Of a DNA stretch of 64,000 nt, positions 41,101-56,100 are shown in pieces. Within the stretch, counting starts at the first letter, position 1, and the number at the start of each line of letters is the position of its first letter. Origin of the DNA: Schistosoma haematobium (Eukaryota > Platyhelminthes > Trematoda > Strigeidida > Schistosomatidae); the NCBI RefSeq assembly GCF_000699445.3, contig NC_067202.1, positions 9,419,458 to 9,483,457 of the forward strand, in the 5' to 3' direction. The translations under genes were made by a program, and so were the position numbers. The notes under the pieces are model-generated. The model was given only the letters and a program-made list of their open reading frames with translations, did no database searches and was not told the origin of the DNA.

Positions 41101-44100
41101 ACTAACGAAACCTTATTTATCAATTTTGTACCACTTAAGTTAATTTTATGTTCAGCTTCCGATGGATGTAGTGGTATCACTTATGTATTTTTAATTCAAG
41201 CATAGTCTCACTGTTCAGAAAAGATATACCCAGTTACTTATTTTGCCATGGTATTAACTTACTAACTTAATTTTGCTATTCTATAAATAATTCTTAACAC
41301 CTGTTCATTTCCTCGCTATCTTCGCTTAATTTGTTAAGTGTGAGATTATTTTTCGCCATTTTAATATTATGTAATTTTCACTCATAATTTAAAAATAACT
41401 TGGGTTTTTTCATAACCCTGTTAACTTCTTATTTTACCATAGACTATTATATGTCAAATGGCCATAAGTAAAATTGTACCCGTGTAATACATAACATCTT
41501 CGGTACGAAAATTTTCTTAGCTGGACCATCATTATTCTGACATAGAAGGTCATGAGTGTAAATATTGTTTGAGAAGTTTGGTTTGAATAGATTTTTGTAG
41601 CACTGTGTTTGACAATTGTTTTTCTGCTTGTTTGTTATAACAAACTGACTTCTTACAAATTTGGTTTTTTGGTTATTTTCATTTAGTGCGCAGTCATCTT
41701 TTCATGACTAATTTCTTTTGGTTTTGAATTTTAGAAGAGAAAAAGATCGACCATGGATTACCATTCACTTTTTCTGATCTTATTCTCATAGATCGACTTT
41801 TGGAATCATTCAATAGTCAATCTGTTAATGGTATGATGTTGCTCTTACTAATTATGAGTATTTACATAAGCAACATTTTTCTATAATACTTTGAGCTCTC
41901 TATAACTTTGAAAAAAACAGTTTAAAAGATCTCAACGTCTGTCTAACTGACGTCTGTCCATTTTGTATAAACGTTAAAATGATGAGTAGTTCCTGGTTGT
42001 CATATAAAATGCAGTTCGAATAATCGATTGAGCAGTTTTGACATTGATTAACATAACTCTTGAAGGCAATCTGGAAACTTTTATAATCAATCTTTGTTCC
42101 ATATTTGTAACAGTTATCTTATTGGCAGATAATAAAACGCGTTTCATTGTTGTTTTTTCCTACTGACCTAATAGTAGTACAATCACAACTTTGATTATCT
42201 TCATGATGTGCAATACTGTTACTTTCTACTATAACAATTGTACTGTTCAACTAGACCAAATTAGTTTCAAAATAACCTGAAGTTCAACATCAATTTAAAA
42301 AAAAAGAAAATTGCCCTAAGTATTTTAAAATTTGTGTAAGTATATCTCTGATTACATTGCTGTAAAATTATTAGTCCGGATGATAAAAGATGTATAATTT
42401 TACATAGACAAGATTGTCATTGCCGATACATCTAGCTGACGAGTCGAAAATAGGACGAAACGCGCGTCCTGGATTCCACTGCTAGCCACTATCCATCTTT
42501 ATTTGAAAAGCTTGTGACTTAAAGCTATGCCAGTAAGACACTGATCGATTGCAGTCCTAAATAACAATGGGAAGTTACAAGTAAAACAACGCCAAATGAA
42601 TTTAGAATTATAATGTTTAAATACAAAGTAGTTAGCAGGTGCTGTTTTATCCTAGAGCTTTAATTTACTCTTAATATAGTGTGGATAATTTTGACTGTAA
42701 TAACTCAGTTACTGAATTTAGACTTTTTGTAACATAGAATTTAAAATAATAGTTTTATTTAAGTAAAATCTTGATATTATTGGTAGAGTCATTTCAATAC
42801 TAATCTTTAAGATAAGGTTAGCTTACTAATAAATTATTCACTCATGGTATATTCACATTCGTACGAATAATCACATCACATCAATATATCGAATTGAAAA
42901 TCTCAAGACAAATGTAAAAGTAGTTGAAGTCGTAAAGGTATAATAGGTCATAGAAAGGATTAGGTTTTAACAATACTATTCCAAAAGAAAGAATGAATTC
43001 ACAATATAAAAAGTATGACAAAACTTCAGGATTCAAGAGAAGATAACGAGTGAATGCATTTGCAACATTGTTAGAGATTCTAAGTCATGTCACCCGACGT
43101 TTCAAATCATTTGTTACAAACAGGTAGATTCAGTTTCCTTAATATGAACATTTGAATTTAGTCAGATATCTCAAGTTATTAGGAATAATACATTAAATAT
43201 AAAAATTTATATTCGCCATCTGAAATTCAACTAGCCATTGAGATCATTTATAAACACTTCACTGGATAAATTAATTCTTATTATCATTTATGACCACTTC
43301 AATCCAAATTCTTGGAATTATTTTCAAAATGATTTCTCATTTAGTAATTTCAAGCCAAATACTTAGAAATTAACCTAAAATTACGTGAAAGATTTCTTTG
43401 TGATCTCAGTGCTTACTATTAGGTTGAACGTGAATTGCTTCAAATATAAGCTTGTTCAGTGAATATGACTTCTGGCATACATCTTAGATAAGTTACATCA
43501 GAACTCTGTGTTCACTTTGTTACTTAAATTGCTTCAAGCCTGTTGTCATTCATTAATCGGTATAGTGAAAGGGAGACTACTAATCATTATGAATTGTACA
43601 CTGAAATAATGAAGACACAGCTATTTCTTAGAATAAATTTTATTATTTTATGTCAATAAATGTTACCAGTAAAAGTAAGATGTTGATATGAAGCTGTAAC
43701 CTTTCTTGCTGTCATTATCACATAAAATTTCAATATAATTTTAGGTAGTTTTGTTTATTTAACGAGAGGAAAAGATCTGATCGTGTTGGATACTGATACG
43801 CTCAAAGAAACACTTCTTCTATCTCATCTTGTTATACAAGAGGTAATCATTGAATTTATCGTGAGATGATATCTCACCTCAGTTTTTTGATTGAGCATTC
43901 TTTATAATTGCGTTTTGTGTAGTCCTACTGATATCACAAAAAAACATAATCCATAAACTAAAGTTCTGTGATTATAATGTGACTAGCTATTTCACTGATC
44001 TGATTGCAATGATTTAAGTGTTTAACAAAAGTTGTTACCTACCTTTTTTCAATAATTATGTATCTAGCCTTCTTTGAATTCTAAACCAACATACCTAAAC

Positions 44101-47100
44101 ATTCATAATCTAGTCATCAGTGATAAATCGTATTTTTTGGAAACGTTTAATTTGTTAAAAGACATTTACATCTAAAACTTAGAATTTTTAACACAGTTCT
44201 TTTAAACAAACCCATACAACAGTGTTTTACAGAAGACAAAATATTTCAACATATTTACCTAAAGTGAATTGTGTTTTAATACAAATATATGCATCATAGT
44301 TTTACCCAGGTAACTCTTGTCTATAGAGTATGAATATATGTGAGAATGCACTAAAGATCAATGGACTTTTAAAGATATCAAATACCCATATTTTGCTAAA
44401 CTTAGCATGGTTTTTATGTGAGCATTACATACTAACTCAACAATAAATTCGTTCATTCTCACTCAAATCATATATTGGGTTGTTTAGAATTGATATCTGT
44501 CCCATGAATTTTATGTTGAATCACCCAAATGACTTCAGCAAATAGGATGAGATAAAAGCTTCATCATCGTGTAAAGTGTTCCAAATTTGTTATCGAACAA
44601 TTGTGATCTTCTGAATGATTATATACAGATTATTTTTTTCTTAAATCCTTATACTTTGTTGATAGTTTTCAACAAACGTAGAAAATAAACTCATTGACTT
44701 GAGTGAGTTATTTAACATTATTGACAAGAAATGAAACACTACCTAACAATAGTGAAATAAATAAGAATACGATGATACAAATAAACAATACTCTCAAAAT
44801 CTCATAAGACTAAAATAGAATATAGTCAGAGAGAGGTTTTGTGGATAGTATAGTAATTTAATAGTTGAATTCATAAGCCAATTAAAACTAGACCACCATA
44901 GAAAGTCTGGAAGCATTGGACGGCCGGTTTGTCCCAGTGTGGAACTCATCAGCAGTGCGCACACATAGCTCCGCCTGCGGAATTAAAACTCAGAACCTAT
45001 CGGTCTTGTGTGCGAACAGCTAACCTCTAGACCATTGAGCCATCATCCGACGATGTTAATGTATAACTTCAACTAATCCACGGAATTGCGCCACCGTCCA
45101 CCATTGCCTTTAGCGAGTTACTATCGCAAAACAGACGAGTTTGAACTCCACTGGTAACGGATTTTCACCAGAACTCCAAGAAATAACTCTTGGAGACAGT
45201 CTGTTGTAAAACAGTGACTCACTGATGACAATGAGTTAGACATTAGCACCGTTGGATGCCGGCCAGCTCAGTGGTCTAGTAGTTCAGCGTTCGCGTGCAA
45301 GACTCATAGGTCCCGGGTTGGAACCCCACGAGCGTGATCGTGGATGCAAAAGGCTGATGAGTCCCACAATAGGACGAAACGGCGTCTAGTGCTTCCAGGT
45401 TTTCCATGGTGGTCTAGCTTCAATTGACTCATGAATTCAACTATTAAAATATTTTATATTATATTTACATCTACCAAGGAGGCTCTGACAATAATTGATA
45501 TTAGACATTGGTCTATCACTAACAGTTAATCAAATACATTTTTAACATACATATTGTCTATAGGATGTCTGCTTAATTGGTAATATTGATACAACTTATA
45601 AGGTGCATCATGTCTGCTTTGTCATAGAATATTTCTCTCTTTCTATGTATATATACCACTACTTATTTTCGTTCTATTATTTCAAAACAAAATTCTTATC
45701 CAGAAAGCCTCATTCATGGATAAATATTTTGTTGCACCAGATCTATCGGGAGTGATATTAGCATATGATTTTAAAGATGTAAGTGAAGAATTATTAATCG
45801 TGTGACATCTTTAATTTTCTATTCTTGTTGTTTTTCGTTTTAGTATATATATATATATATATACATCATAACATGGATAGCAAATATAAAGGTGAAAACA
45901 ATGAACCGTTGAATTTCACCATACTAGTGAAGCGGTTACTTTGATTATGAATGTTCTTTAATAAAACGTTCAAGGAGTAGTTCTAAAAAAATTAAATTAA
46001 TCCAAATCAATACTACTTAATGTTATCCAAGGCTTTATAAATTAAAACATGTTTATAAGATAAAACGAAGTTTTTCATATTGGAACGTTTAATAATACAA
46101 CACCAACATGAATAAGTTCATAATTTAATCGGAAATTTAAGAATAATATTTCGAATAAATATAGATGCTATATAGTTTCAATGTTATTTGCACCATAAAA
46201 GTATTTCAAATGATAGATACAAATAGATTTTGCTAGTCTATAATATGTATCTTCGAATCTCGATGTCACCAATGGAGGCGTAGAGAACATTAACCATAAT
46301 TTTAAAACAAAAAGTATTCGAATCAGTACAATCATCAAACTTGGAAAAAGTAGTTATCCAGGAATCAGTTGTAAAGATCAAGGGATCACAAAAATAAGTC
46401 AGTTAATTAGGCCTGAATAAGACTTTTGTAAACCTAAAACGCTAGATTTCAGCGATATTTGACATATATTTTTTTGTAAGTAAGCATCGGAGCTGCACAA
46501 AGTTGGTAATAAAGTTTCATTTTCATACTGATTATGTGAATGTTTAATTGATTCAAAATTGTTTTCTCAAATTTCAGCCTACTCGACGTTCTGGAAAGTC
46601 AAAGTATGATGTAGTGAACCTTAATCCGTGAGTGACGGATGATTTTTTTTCATGAATATTTTCAAACAAATTAACTGTTCTTTCGACGGACTTGTTAAAT
46701 TAATGGTTTAAGATGTAGTTTATGCCATCTGATTAACTGCGCAAAAATAGGGTGCAACATTGTGTAATAAAAAATTAGATTAGCTTTTGGGTTACTGTTT
46801 GGCTTACAAGGGATTATTATTGATGAGCTTAGATTGTATAAATCCCATATCTAGAAAAGTGATACCACATGAAATATCTGAAAAATGTTGATATTAAAGC
46901 GATCAGTCTATCTGGAAATACGTTATAGTGCTATGTATTATAATTTGAAAATTTAGGTTGTCATTTATAACGTGCAACATTTGAAATTTTTACATTGGCG
47001 AGACTATAATTTGTGGACGACCTTTGAACTAATCTTCAGTGAAATTCAGAAATATTAGCCAATCAGAAAACAGTTTGTATAGAGTAAAAATATAATATAC

Positions 47101-50100
47101 AAAACCAAAGAATTAAAGCGGATTCAGTTCTTTTACATGGTTCAAAAAACTTATCAACGTTAGAAAAGAGGTTCAGAAGTTCTAAAATCCCAACGAATAC
47201 AGTAGAGGAAATCATCCATATGGCTCCATAATAGTCGGCCTCTGAAGCCACGGTAAGGTGCCAAAACTCTTTCAGCCCTGACTATATAGCTTCAACGTTG
47301 TTTGTGTGCACTCCGGTTGTTGGGTCCACAAAATGCCGCTTGTGGATAACGACACGATGCGTATAATCAAGTATATGTAGGCATCTGTACGCTCTACAAT
47401 CATTCGTATATATTGTAGTACCCGGCAGCACCCAGTGTTACTAGTACTTTTGTTATCCAGTTGGCAACAATTCTCATAGTTTGTCTTAGTCTGGATCGAG
47501 CGCGAAAATCCTATTCTAGCAGACTCCTCCCTCCAACACATGAAAAGACAATATCATCACGGTGGTCTGCACAAGATCCACAAGTCATTTGATTACCACA
47601 ATCACAAATAAAAGGAGTTCTTAATAGTCCCATCTGTTGTAGCCGCTCAATTATCACGTTTTCTCTAAAAACCACTACAAAACGATTGTACGTGAGCATC
47701 AGGTACTGAAATTGGCTCCGTGACCTTAAAATCCCTCAAACGCTTCGTCCATAAATTATGGTCACACCCTTTTAGCATCTCTAACAAAAAAAAAGCTATT
47801 CCATTTCACTCTGGGATGTAGATACATCTAGCTGATGATCCCAAATAGGACGAATCCCGCGTTCTGGATTTCACTGCTAGCCACTATCCATCTTTGCTTA
47901 TTTTAAGTAAATTTTAGGTATAGTTTTCTAGCAGGGTTTATTTGTTCCAGACTATAATAATTACTTGACTTTTTCCTTTATGTTGGTATAACAATGTGAG
48001 GCTGGAATAAATTAACTAACATTACTATCTTATTGAAGCATGTACATTTACATGATGTTACTTGATGTACAAGTTTTGCTTGTAAACATCTAGCTTTCAG
48101 GCATCATCTGTTCATTATATCAGTTTTATGATGTAATATTATTGATTATATATCATAAACTTACTAGATTTAATTACGAAAAAATATACTTTTGGTCCAC
48201 GAATCACTTAATTTGTAATATTTTAATCAATCAAAAAGTTAATAATGATAAATGGTCCCTTGTTTTCACAACAACAACTTTGAAAATACAACTGTGAAAT
48301 ATTAACAAACAATTAATTTTAGAAAACAATTGACTAGTTTCTTTCAAACTCATAATATTTCTGTATAGGGTAGCAAAGAGAACTGGACTTGAAAGAAGAA
48401 TTGAAATCGGAGTAGACGATCAAATGACAGAACAACCATTTTTAGACTTTGTCAAGTGGTCACCAAAAAGTAATTGTATAGTAAGTTATGTAATTTATTA
48501 AGTTAATACGTTTTAGTTTGGAAAACGAGTAAACCTCACTGGTATTCGATCTTATAGTCCATCAAGTGAAATACTAAGTCGGTTAACTGAAAACCGTTTG
48601 TCTGTATAACATTTCAGCCCAGCCACTGTCTCATAATTACTAGATTGTATGTGGAAGTGCTTTGTTAAAGTACTGTTTATCTATCTTTAACTGAAATTTG
48701 TATACATTTCACTCGTAGATTCTACATGAACATCACTGAACTTGAACTCAGAAGTGAATTCAGATGTTATAAGAATGATATCCATCTCATATTTCACAAG
48801 TATTTATCTGTAATATGGTTGTTGAATGTAAAATATACATCGTACGTTATAATCCACATGTCACATTGATGATGAACCTTTATCAGTTATTCTACGTTGT
48901 CACAGTACACTCCGTTGAACGCTCTATAACTTGGTTTTTATGCTGATTAAATTTGTGGAAGCAACAAAATTCATGGCTCCTGCTGTCTCTTGTTTATTTT
49001 TTTTAATTCTATACGTATGAACGTCTCCAAAATATAAGCATTATTCTCAACATTTCATTGTGCACAATGCACAATATTATTAAATACTGATGATTGATCA
49101 TTTACACTTGTGAAAAAATATTTTCGCCTAGGAATTCAAAATACTGAAATAATAGATAAATAGTGGTAAAATATAATGTAATATGCAAATACCTTAGGTA
49201 TTTGGTACAGTCGAAGCAAAAGCGTTTAGCGTTTGCCATAGAAGTGTAATTATGAAAATGGTATTGCAATCACGAAAGCAGAGATATTATTATTTCATGC
49301 TTTTCTTCAACACAAAAATGTCTGACAATCGCATATGCATAACAGTTGTTAACGTTTCCATGTTTTAGCATTTTTCATGGTTACCGACTAAAAAAATAGA
49401 TGATTTGTATCTTAATAGTATAGAGGGATTGTGGAAAATGTATGATTTTCAGTTTAAATCACAAACCGATCTTAGTTAGACCACAGTTGTAAGCCTGTAA
49501 GCACTGGATAGCTATTTCGTTTTGGTACGGAACTCCTCAGTAGTGCACATCGAAAACCCTGCAGCCGGTCATCGAACCCAGGGTCTTTGGTATTAAACAC
49601 AGACAATTAACTTGCGTACCTTCACCCTCATCCATCGCGTGTGCTGGATAATTGTCTCGCACCAATAGAGTTTAACCATGCTGAGTACGAATTACCTATC
49701 CACCAAACTCAATGGATGGAGATTTCGCAATATCGTGAGTTGGTTGAAGTTAGGGATTAGCGCCGTTGGATCATAATGACACAGATGAATTGTCTTATTA
49801 TACATCTTGAGTTGCATCACTCCTTTTAAATGCTCACTATTTTATTCTAATAAGACTTAATGACGATGATGTTAGTGAAATACATAAACTATTTATCTTT
49901 GTATATATGCTGTCGACAAATCGTGTTAACTACGTAGAAACAAAGAGTCAAATACCAGTTTCAGACATTTCATGTGAACAGGTAAACTGTACAAGTGAAA
50001 ATGGAGATCGAATTAACGCAAAAAAGAGTACCTGTACAGAACTACACTATGAATAATGGAAAATTTAGCCTTTAAATAAGATGAATAATTTATGAATTAC

Positions 50101-53100
50101 AGATAACCAATTAGAGTATAGATGTCAGATACGTTTCGGGGAAACAACTAAAATATTTTCAAAGTTAATAGTGGATAATCAACGTGAACATGTATATCAA
50201 AAAAGACTAAGAATGCAACTAGACATCCATACATACAAGATAATCAACAAAGTTACGGTTAAACGTGTAAAGGTCAAAAAAAGAGCTCACAACAGTTCGT
50301 ATCAATCTTTTACATTAATTCATCATAAAATCGTAAATTACTTGAGGTAATTAAACGTCACTACACCTTTATATATACATCTCGAATCATTCATTCTCAT
50401 TATAATTGCCATATCATAATTCTATATGTCTGCTATTCATCTGTTTATTATCATTACATTGTATTTATGTGATTTTGAAAATTGGCTAACTCATAACAAT
50501 CTCCACAAATTCCCTTACTGATGACTCATATTATCAGCTGTTTTAACGTTGATTATAACTGATTAATTATGTATAAACTTACGTACTATCCTTAAATTAT
50601 GCTTGTGTGCTACATTATAGGATTGAATAATTAATTATTTTTCTTTATATGAGTGTTTGGTACTCTGACATTTTTTGAATACATTCATTGTATGACTTTA
50701 GGCTTTTGTAACTCAGAAGAATATCCACCTGTTATTCAATCCACTTGATTCAAATAATAGGAAGGTTGTAAATCTTACACAGTCGATGCCCCAAAGTCAC
50801 ATGTCTTATGGTGTATCAACTTGGTTATATGAAGGTACGTAATATATAGTTTAATATTATATTGGAAGATGAACTGAGGTATTATACGAAAGCAATTTTT
50901 CGGGTATTGACTTATCCAGTAGAGCAGGAATACTATGATTTACTGTATCAAAGAAACTGAAACACAAAAAAATCAAATGTGAATAAATTCATCGGTATAT
51001 TTACAGTCCGAATATATTTGTGAGTTAGTTTTATTTCTATAGAACAATGAGAAGACGGAGTTAATCTGGAAAACGTGATGTATTCGCGCTATACATTTCG
51101 AACAATCTGGTCACACATATTCTTGTCAGAGCATTTTATATGAAAATAAATAAAGGTCAATTAAATGAAAGTCCAAGTAAATATGTAACAAAGGAGAGAG
51201 AAAGAATAAGAAATTGTCGCGTTATCCTAGGCCATAGAATGACTTAAGGATTACCAAGGTAAATTCAAGGTTACGACAAATTGTTTTTGCACACATAAGG
51301 GGGGTTTAAATTTACGAATAGCCAAAGCTTAAATAAACTTGAGAATTCGACCTTGACAACTTCTATACAACGTTCTAAAAGCTGTATTAAAGTCAATTTC
51401 GTGCCCCGTTTCAATTATATGTCTCGCTATCGATGAACCTGGTTTTCTACCTCCCACGTTGATCGGATCATTTGACACATTAATTTTGAAGCCATCTAGG
51501 CACATGTTCATTGACTCTTGATTGCATTGTTCGATCACTCCTCCCTATCTATATGTGTCCACACAAATATGTAAATTGGTAAATACAATGGGATGTGACG
51601 TAATCATTAGTGCATTGTTTAGGTCTATTAGGAATCATGGGCTTAGACTTTTCAATCACAACCAGTTGAGCAGCATAACAGGTATTCTCGATGGCTGCTT
51701 TCAGTCTCTGTCTTAAAACTATGCTGTTGAATTCACCTCTATATGGTAGATAGATATAAACTTTTTTCTTTGGAACTGAATAAACAAGATGTCTTGGCAT
51801 TAACTGACTTTTACGCCTACTAATAAACTTAAGTGGATAACCATTTGCCATTAATGTGTCAGTCAGTAACTTTTCATCTTTTTCCACCATGTCAGAAGTA
51901 CAAAATGCTAGTCTGAAATCGAATTCAGCAATTTGAAGCGTTTTGTTTCTAGTAATCAAACACAACAATTATGAATACTTTAAATACTGATTATTTTGTA
52001 CTATTACTCCGAACTCTATTGCGTAATCTATCTACTAACTTCACTTTTTAACCTACAATGTGATCACAAACTTTTGTGATAAGTGAAGTAAGGATAAAAA
52101 AGCTCTCATGCTTCATTTGACCTAGAACCACACCAATGATAGGAATGATCACGGTCAAAGCTCATTAGAGACGTATTATTTTGTGTAAGCAAGTCTGTAC
52201 ACAAACGTTTTTCACAAGCTTTAACCCGTTTGCTTTTAACAGGTCTAGTTATTATCTTACCTCACACTGCAGAATGAAACTTGTACAAATATATGTCAAG
52301 TGTATTGAAAATTATTATAATTATAACTAAAAATAATAATGATGATAATTAAACAACACCAAGTGAAAACCTATACTTCTTTTGTTTCTTATGAAATTTC
52401 TGATTTATAGAGGAAATTTTACATACTAATGAAGCATTATGGTGGAGCGATAGCGGAAATTACTTAGCTGTAGCTGCGTTTGATGAAACAAATGTGAGTA
52501 CATATGAAATACTTAAATTTGGTGATGATTATGAGCTGAAAAATAGAAATAGGAAGATGAAATATTCGATGGTAAGTGAAATATATCTGGTTGGATTTAT
52601 GTGAATAATTCCTTTTTATTTAACTGTGAAATATGTTAAATATTGTGTAATCAACAATTACTAAATGCATTATTATCAGAAGGAGTTTGTGGAGATATCT
52701 CACAACAGACCTAATTCAACTCCACTGGTAACGGCTTCCCAGTAGGTCCTGGGTTCGAATCCCGCGAGGTGCGGGGTCGTGGATGCGCACTGCTGAGGAG
52801 TCCCACACTAGGACGAAGCGGCCGTCCAGTGCTCCCAGGTTTTCCATGGTGGTCTAGCTTCAACTGACTCATGATTTCTATCTGTGAAATGCATTATTAT
52901 TTATTCTAGCACTTATAAGTAATGAGTTTTCAAAGTGCATTCTGTTAATTAGCAGCTTAAATTAGAAGATATTTGAGGTGGCCTACTTGATCAAGATCGA
53001 CTAGGTCGAATTATATATTTGCAGATTTGTTAGTGTTGGGTATGGATTGAGGACGCTAGTTTATTTTCGAAAGCTAGTCTATTTTTAGTTGAGTTATTGG

Positions 53101-56100
53101 GGAGCCTGTACACACGAAACCATCACCAGAATCCCATGTCATTTTAACCTAGGACTTTCCAGTACTTTACATTCAAGAAATGAAGAAAAAACGTAAGTCA
53201 GTTCTACTTATGTCTCGCAATCAATCAGGGTTCAATAGTTCAGCGAATTGAACTAAATCGCACGTTAATCACCCTATACTAACGGTAATACCAGTACCAT
53301 TCGCGAGTTCGTTGAATAAAGCTGGTCACAACATCCTATTAGAATATTTGCAGTTCATTTTAAAATCCATTCATCAATTAATATATTATTATCGTTTAGT
53401 TAAATGGTATCGTACTAATTCATTGTAAATAAAGTTACTCTACATACTAAAATCAGATGGAAAATTTTAAAAGTATGAGACCTTGAAAAAAACAGAATGT
53501 CTATTCATTAAAACCTATATTTCATTGGCTATTCGTTAAATAATAGATGATATCAGGTGGTTTGGAATATTTCTCAGGAGACTATGGAACTAGGTTTTGT
53601 TCTAGTTAGCACTTATCATCAAAGCGTACCTGAAATAGTGAGGAGACTGATGCTCTTCTATTGATTCAGACGAAGGGTACTCAGTTTCATAATATGGAAC
53701 TTTACTATTGAGCTCTTCAGACAGCAAATGACTTCCTGTCGGACTAAAATGTTTAACCTGACTGATTATTAGTGATGTTTTGTTAGGCAACTCCATAATT
53801 CTGATCAACTTTCACTGATAAAGTTTGAGTGTGATCATCATTTAAATTTACAGTACTAACAAACAAATGCAGAATTTTAGCAATTGGGAAAACATGAACT
53901 GTAGGTTAAGCGTTCGCGCGCGAGACCGAAGGGCCTGAGTTCAAATCATGGGGTGCACTGTTGAGGAGTCCACACTAGGATGAAACTTATAAGCATTCAC
54001 ATAATGATAACAACAATAGTTTTATTCAATATCACAAGTTCAGTACAATATGATATTCCCTCTACATCATCTTATAAGTCAGAAAAAGTTTATCTACGTA
54101 ACTGCTTGAAATTAGCACGCGAAATTACATAAAATTAAATTAAATCTTCATAACAAAATAATAACCTACACTTTAATATATAGGAAACAGGTCCGATAGT
54201 AGAAGTTTCTGGTTGAATCAGCCCTTAAAGTTAGGGGAAATCGTAAGTGATAAGAGGTAATATGTAAAACCGAAAAAGAGGGAAATAAATAATAGGTCAA
54301 ACGATTAGCTATTATCGGTAGTCATAAAACATGTCAATAGTTAGAGAGATCGTAAGAATAGATTATTAGCATTCTTATTACAGAATCTCCCACAGTACAA
54401 ACTTCATGTGATTTGAACAGTGTTTTCATGTTTTAGACTAAAGATAACATTTGAATATTTATGAGCATTATGTGTAATACTATTAAGATTTTATCATCAT
54501 TCAGTGAACCGGAATGATAAGAAACTGAAATATATACTGTAAGACCATTCACATTCTTTATGAAGGTGTCTTTATGAGGTACTAGATCATGCAAATGTTA
54601 CTGTGAAATGTTTCATTTATTAAGGGTATTCCGTTTGTCAGTAGAAAGAGATAGGCAACCTTTAATAAAGTCTCAGAAATTTTACTTTGTTCTAAATTCT
54701 GTAAAGTTAGTAACTTTCTATGTGATTTAAGTACACCGGAACCTTACACTTATTTGTTTTATAATGTCTAGTCGTCAACAAAATGTCTTCTAATATGATT
54801 TATCTTAACGAGCTATTCAAAATTACTGGTCTGAATTATTGGTTCTATGCTTCATAGATACTTCTAAAATTCTAATTTTATCCTGAAGTTAGAACAATGT
54901 CTTATATTTCGTTTATAAATGTAGAAATAATAATCAAGTTTGTAAATGCCTTAATGGTGGCAGTGTTCAAGCAATGAATCTCTCCCCAAAGTTCCCTATT
55001 TATTGATCGAGTTATGAGACCCTGTTATTGACATGATCATAGTATGCTGAACCCAAGTTATAATTAAATTATAGTATGACTCGGGTTTTTATTTAATTTC
55101 AAAGACGATAGTTGAGTGCGATAAGTGGTTTATCCATTAATCCACATTACAAGTATAGAAGACTCTTAGAACATATAATTTTATGACAGTGCAATAATTA
55201 TGCGCATTTACTATGAAGATTAAAAATTTTGTTCAGTTTTGAAATGACTGAAAATGAAGGTACACATTTCTTATTTTATATACTTTTTAGGCAGGTGAGA
55301 CCTCCTTGTATAATAGTCCTGTGGTTACCTTATATCTATACGATATGAAAACTATGAACTTTCAAATAATTCCGATACCAAAACAAATTCCTAGGTGAGT
55401 GTATTTCAAATTATATATAATTTTATATCTGTTACTAAATCTATTATGTATACAACAAGAATCTCAGCAATGATTAATCAAATATACAACTGAATAAACA
55501 AATACATCTTTCAGCACATTCTCACTAAATTATACACTTACGTCTGCGAACTAACAATTAGAGTATTACGTTTTCTAATACCACTTACACCTTTACTACT
55601 TCTGCAAAGTTGACATTTTTGGTCATCTCATCGTTCTGTACTGACATGGTGTGTCGACTCGAACCAATCCACATGTGTCAGATTATTTGTCGTTTATGAT
55701 GATTGCCCTGCTACTTAGATTTATAATTAAGAAGCAAGAAATCATGATTTTTTGGTTGAATATCATTGTGATTTCTGCCACAAGATCACCTAATTTGCCG
55801 GTGGTGTATTAAAAGAGTTTCAAAGACCTCAGTGTGTTTCATACTTTGAAGTCTATCAAGTTTCATCAAGAAAATAATCACGTAGCATGTCATTCTTTAT
55901 ATGCATGTACATTGTATTACTGTATGTAAACTAAAACAACAGGGATACAGCATCCTTCTGAATCAACATATTGAATAATTCTGGATTGAATCAGTAATCT
56001 GCGAGTTACTATGTTTATTATATTATGTATAGTGATGGATTATTAACAATGGCGCGCTGGATGAATGATGACATTTTCGTACATGCATGGACAAACCGTA

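Larger units (their letters stand above)
34640..41734 (+). other. Intron 2 of the DPP-like gene
   Basis: At 7.1 kb the largest intron. It contains fold-back SINEs (34904-35133 and 39792-40130), a decayed minus SINE (35305-35610), and a solo LTR (36608-36990). I see nothing coding in 37000-39780 or 40131-41734. Confidence 0.85.
41831..43744 (+). other. Intron 3 of the DPP-like gene
   Basis: Contains a sense-oriented Sm-alpha segment with an apparently complete hammerhead core (42420-42605). It also contains a minus-strand scrap of an RTE-like 3' end (about 43035-43110). Confidence 0.82.
46628..48368 (+). other. Intron 6 of the DPP-like gene
   Basis: Hosts a minus-strand Merlin transposase remnant (47040-47700) and, directly beside it, a decayed Sm-alpha piece (47810-47905). 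Confidence 0.82.
52572..55290 (+). other. Intron 9 of the DPP-like gene
   Basis: Contains a TSD-flanked chimeric SINE (52677-52886) and a small SINE scrap (53903-53988). No recognised content in 54000-55290. Confidence 0.82.
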
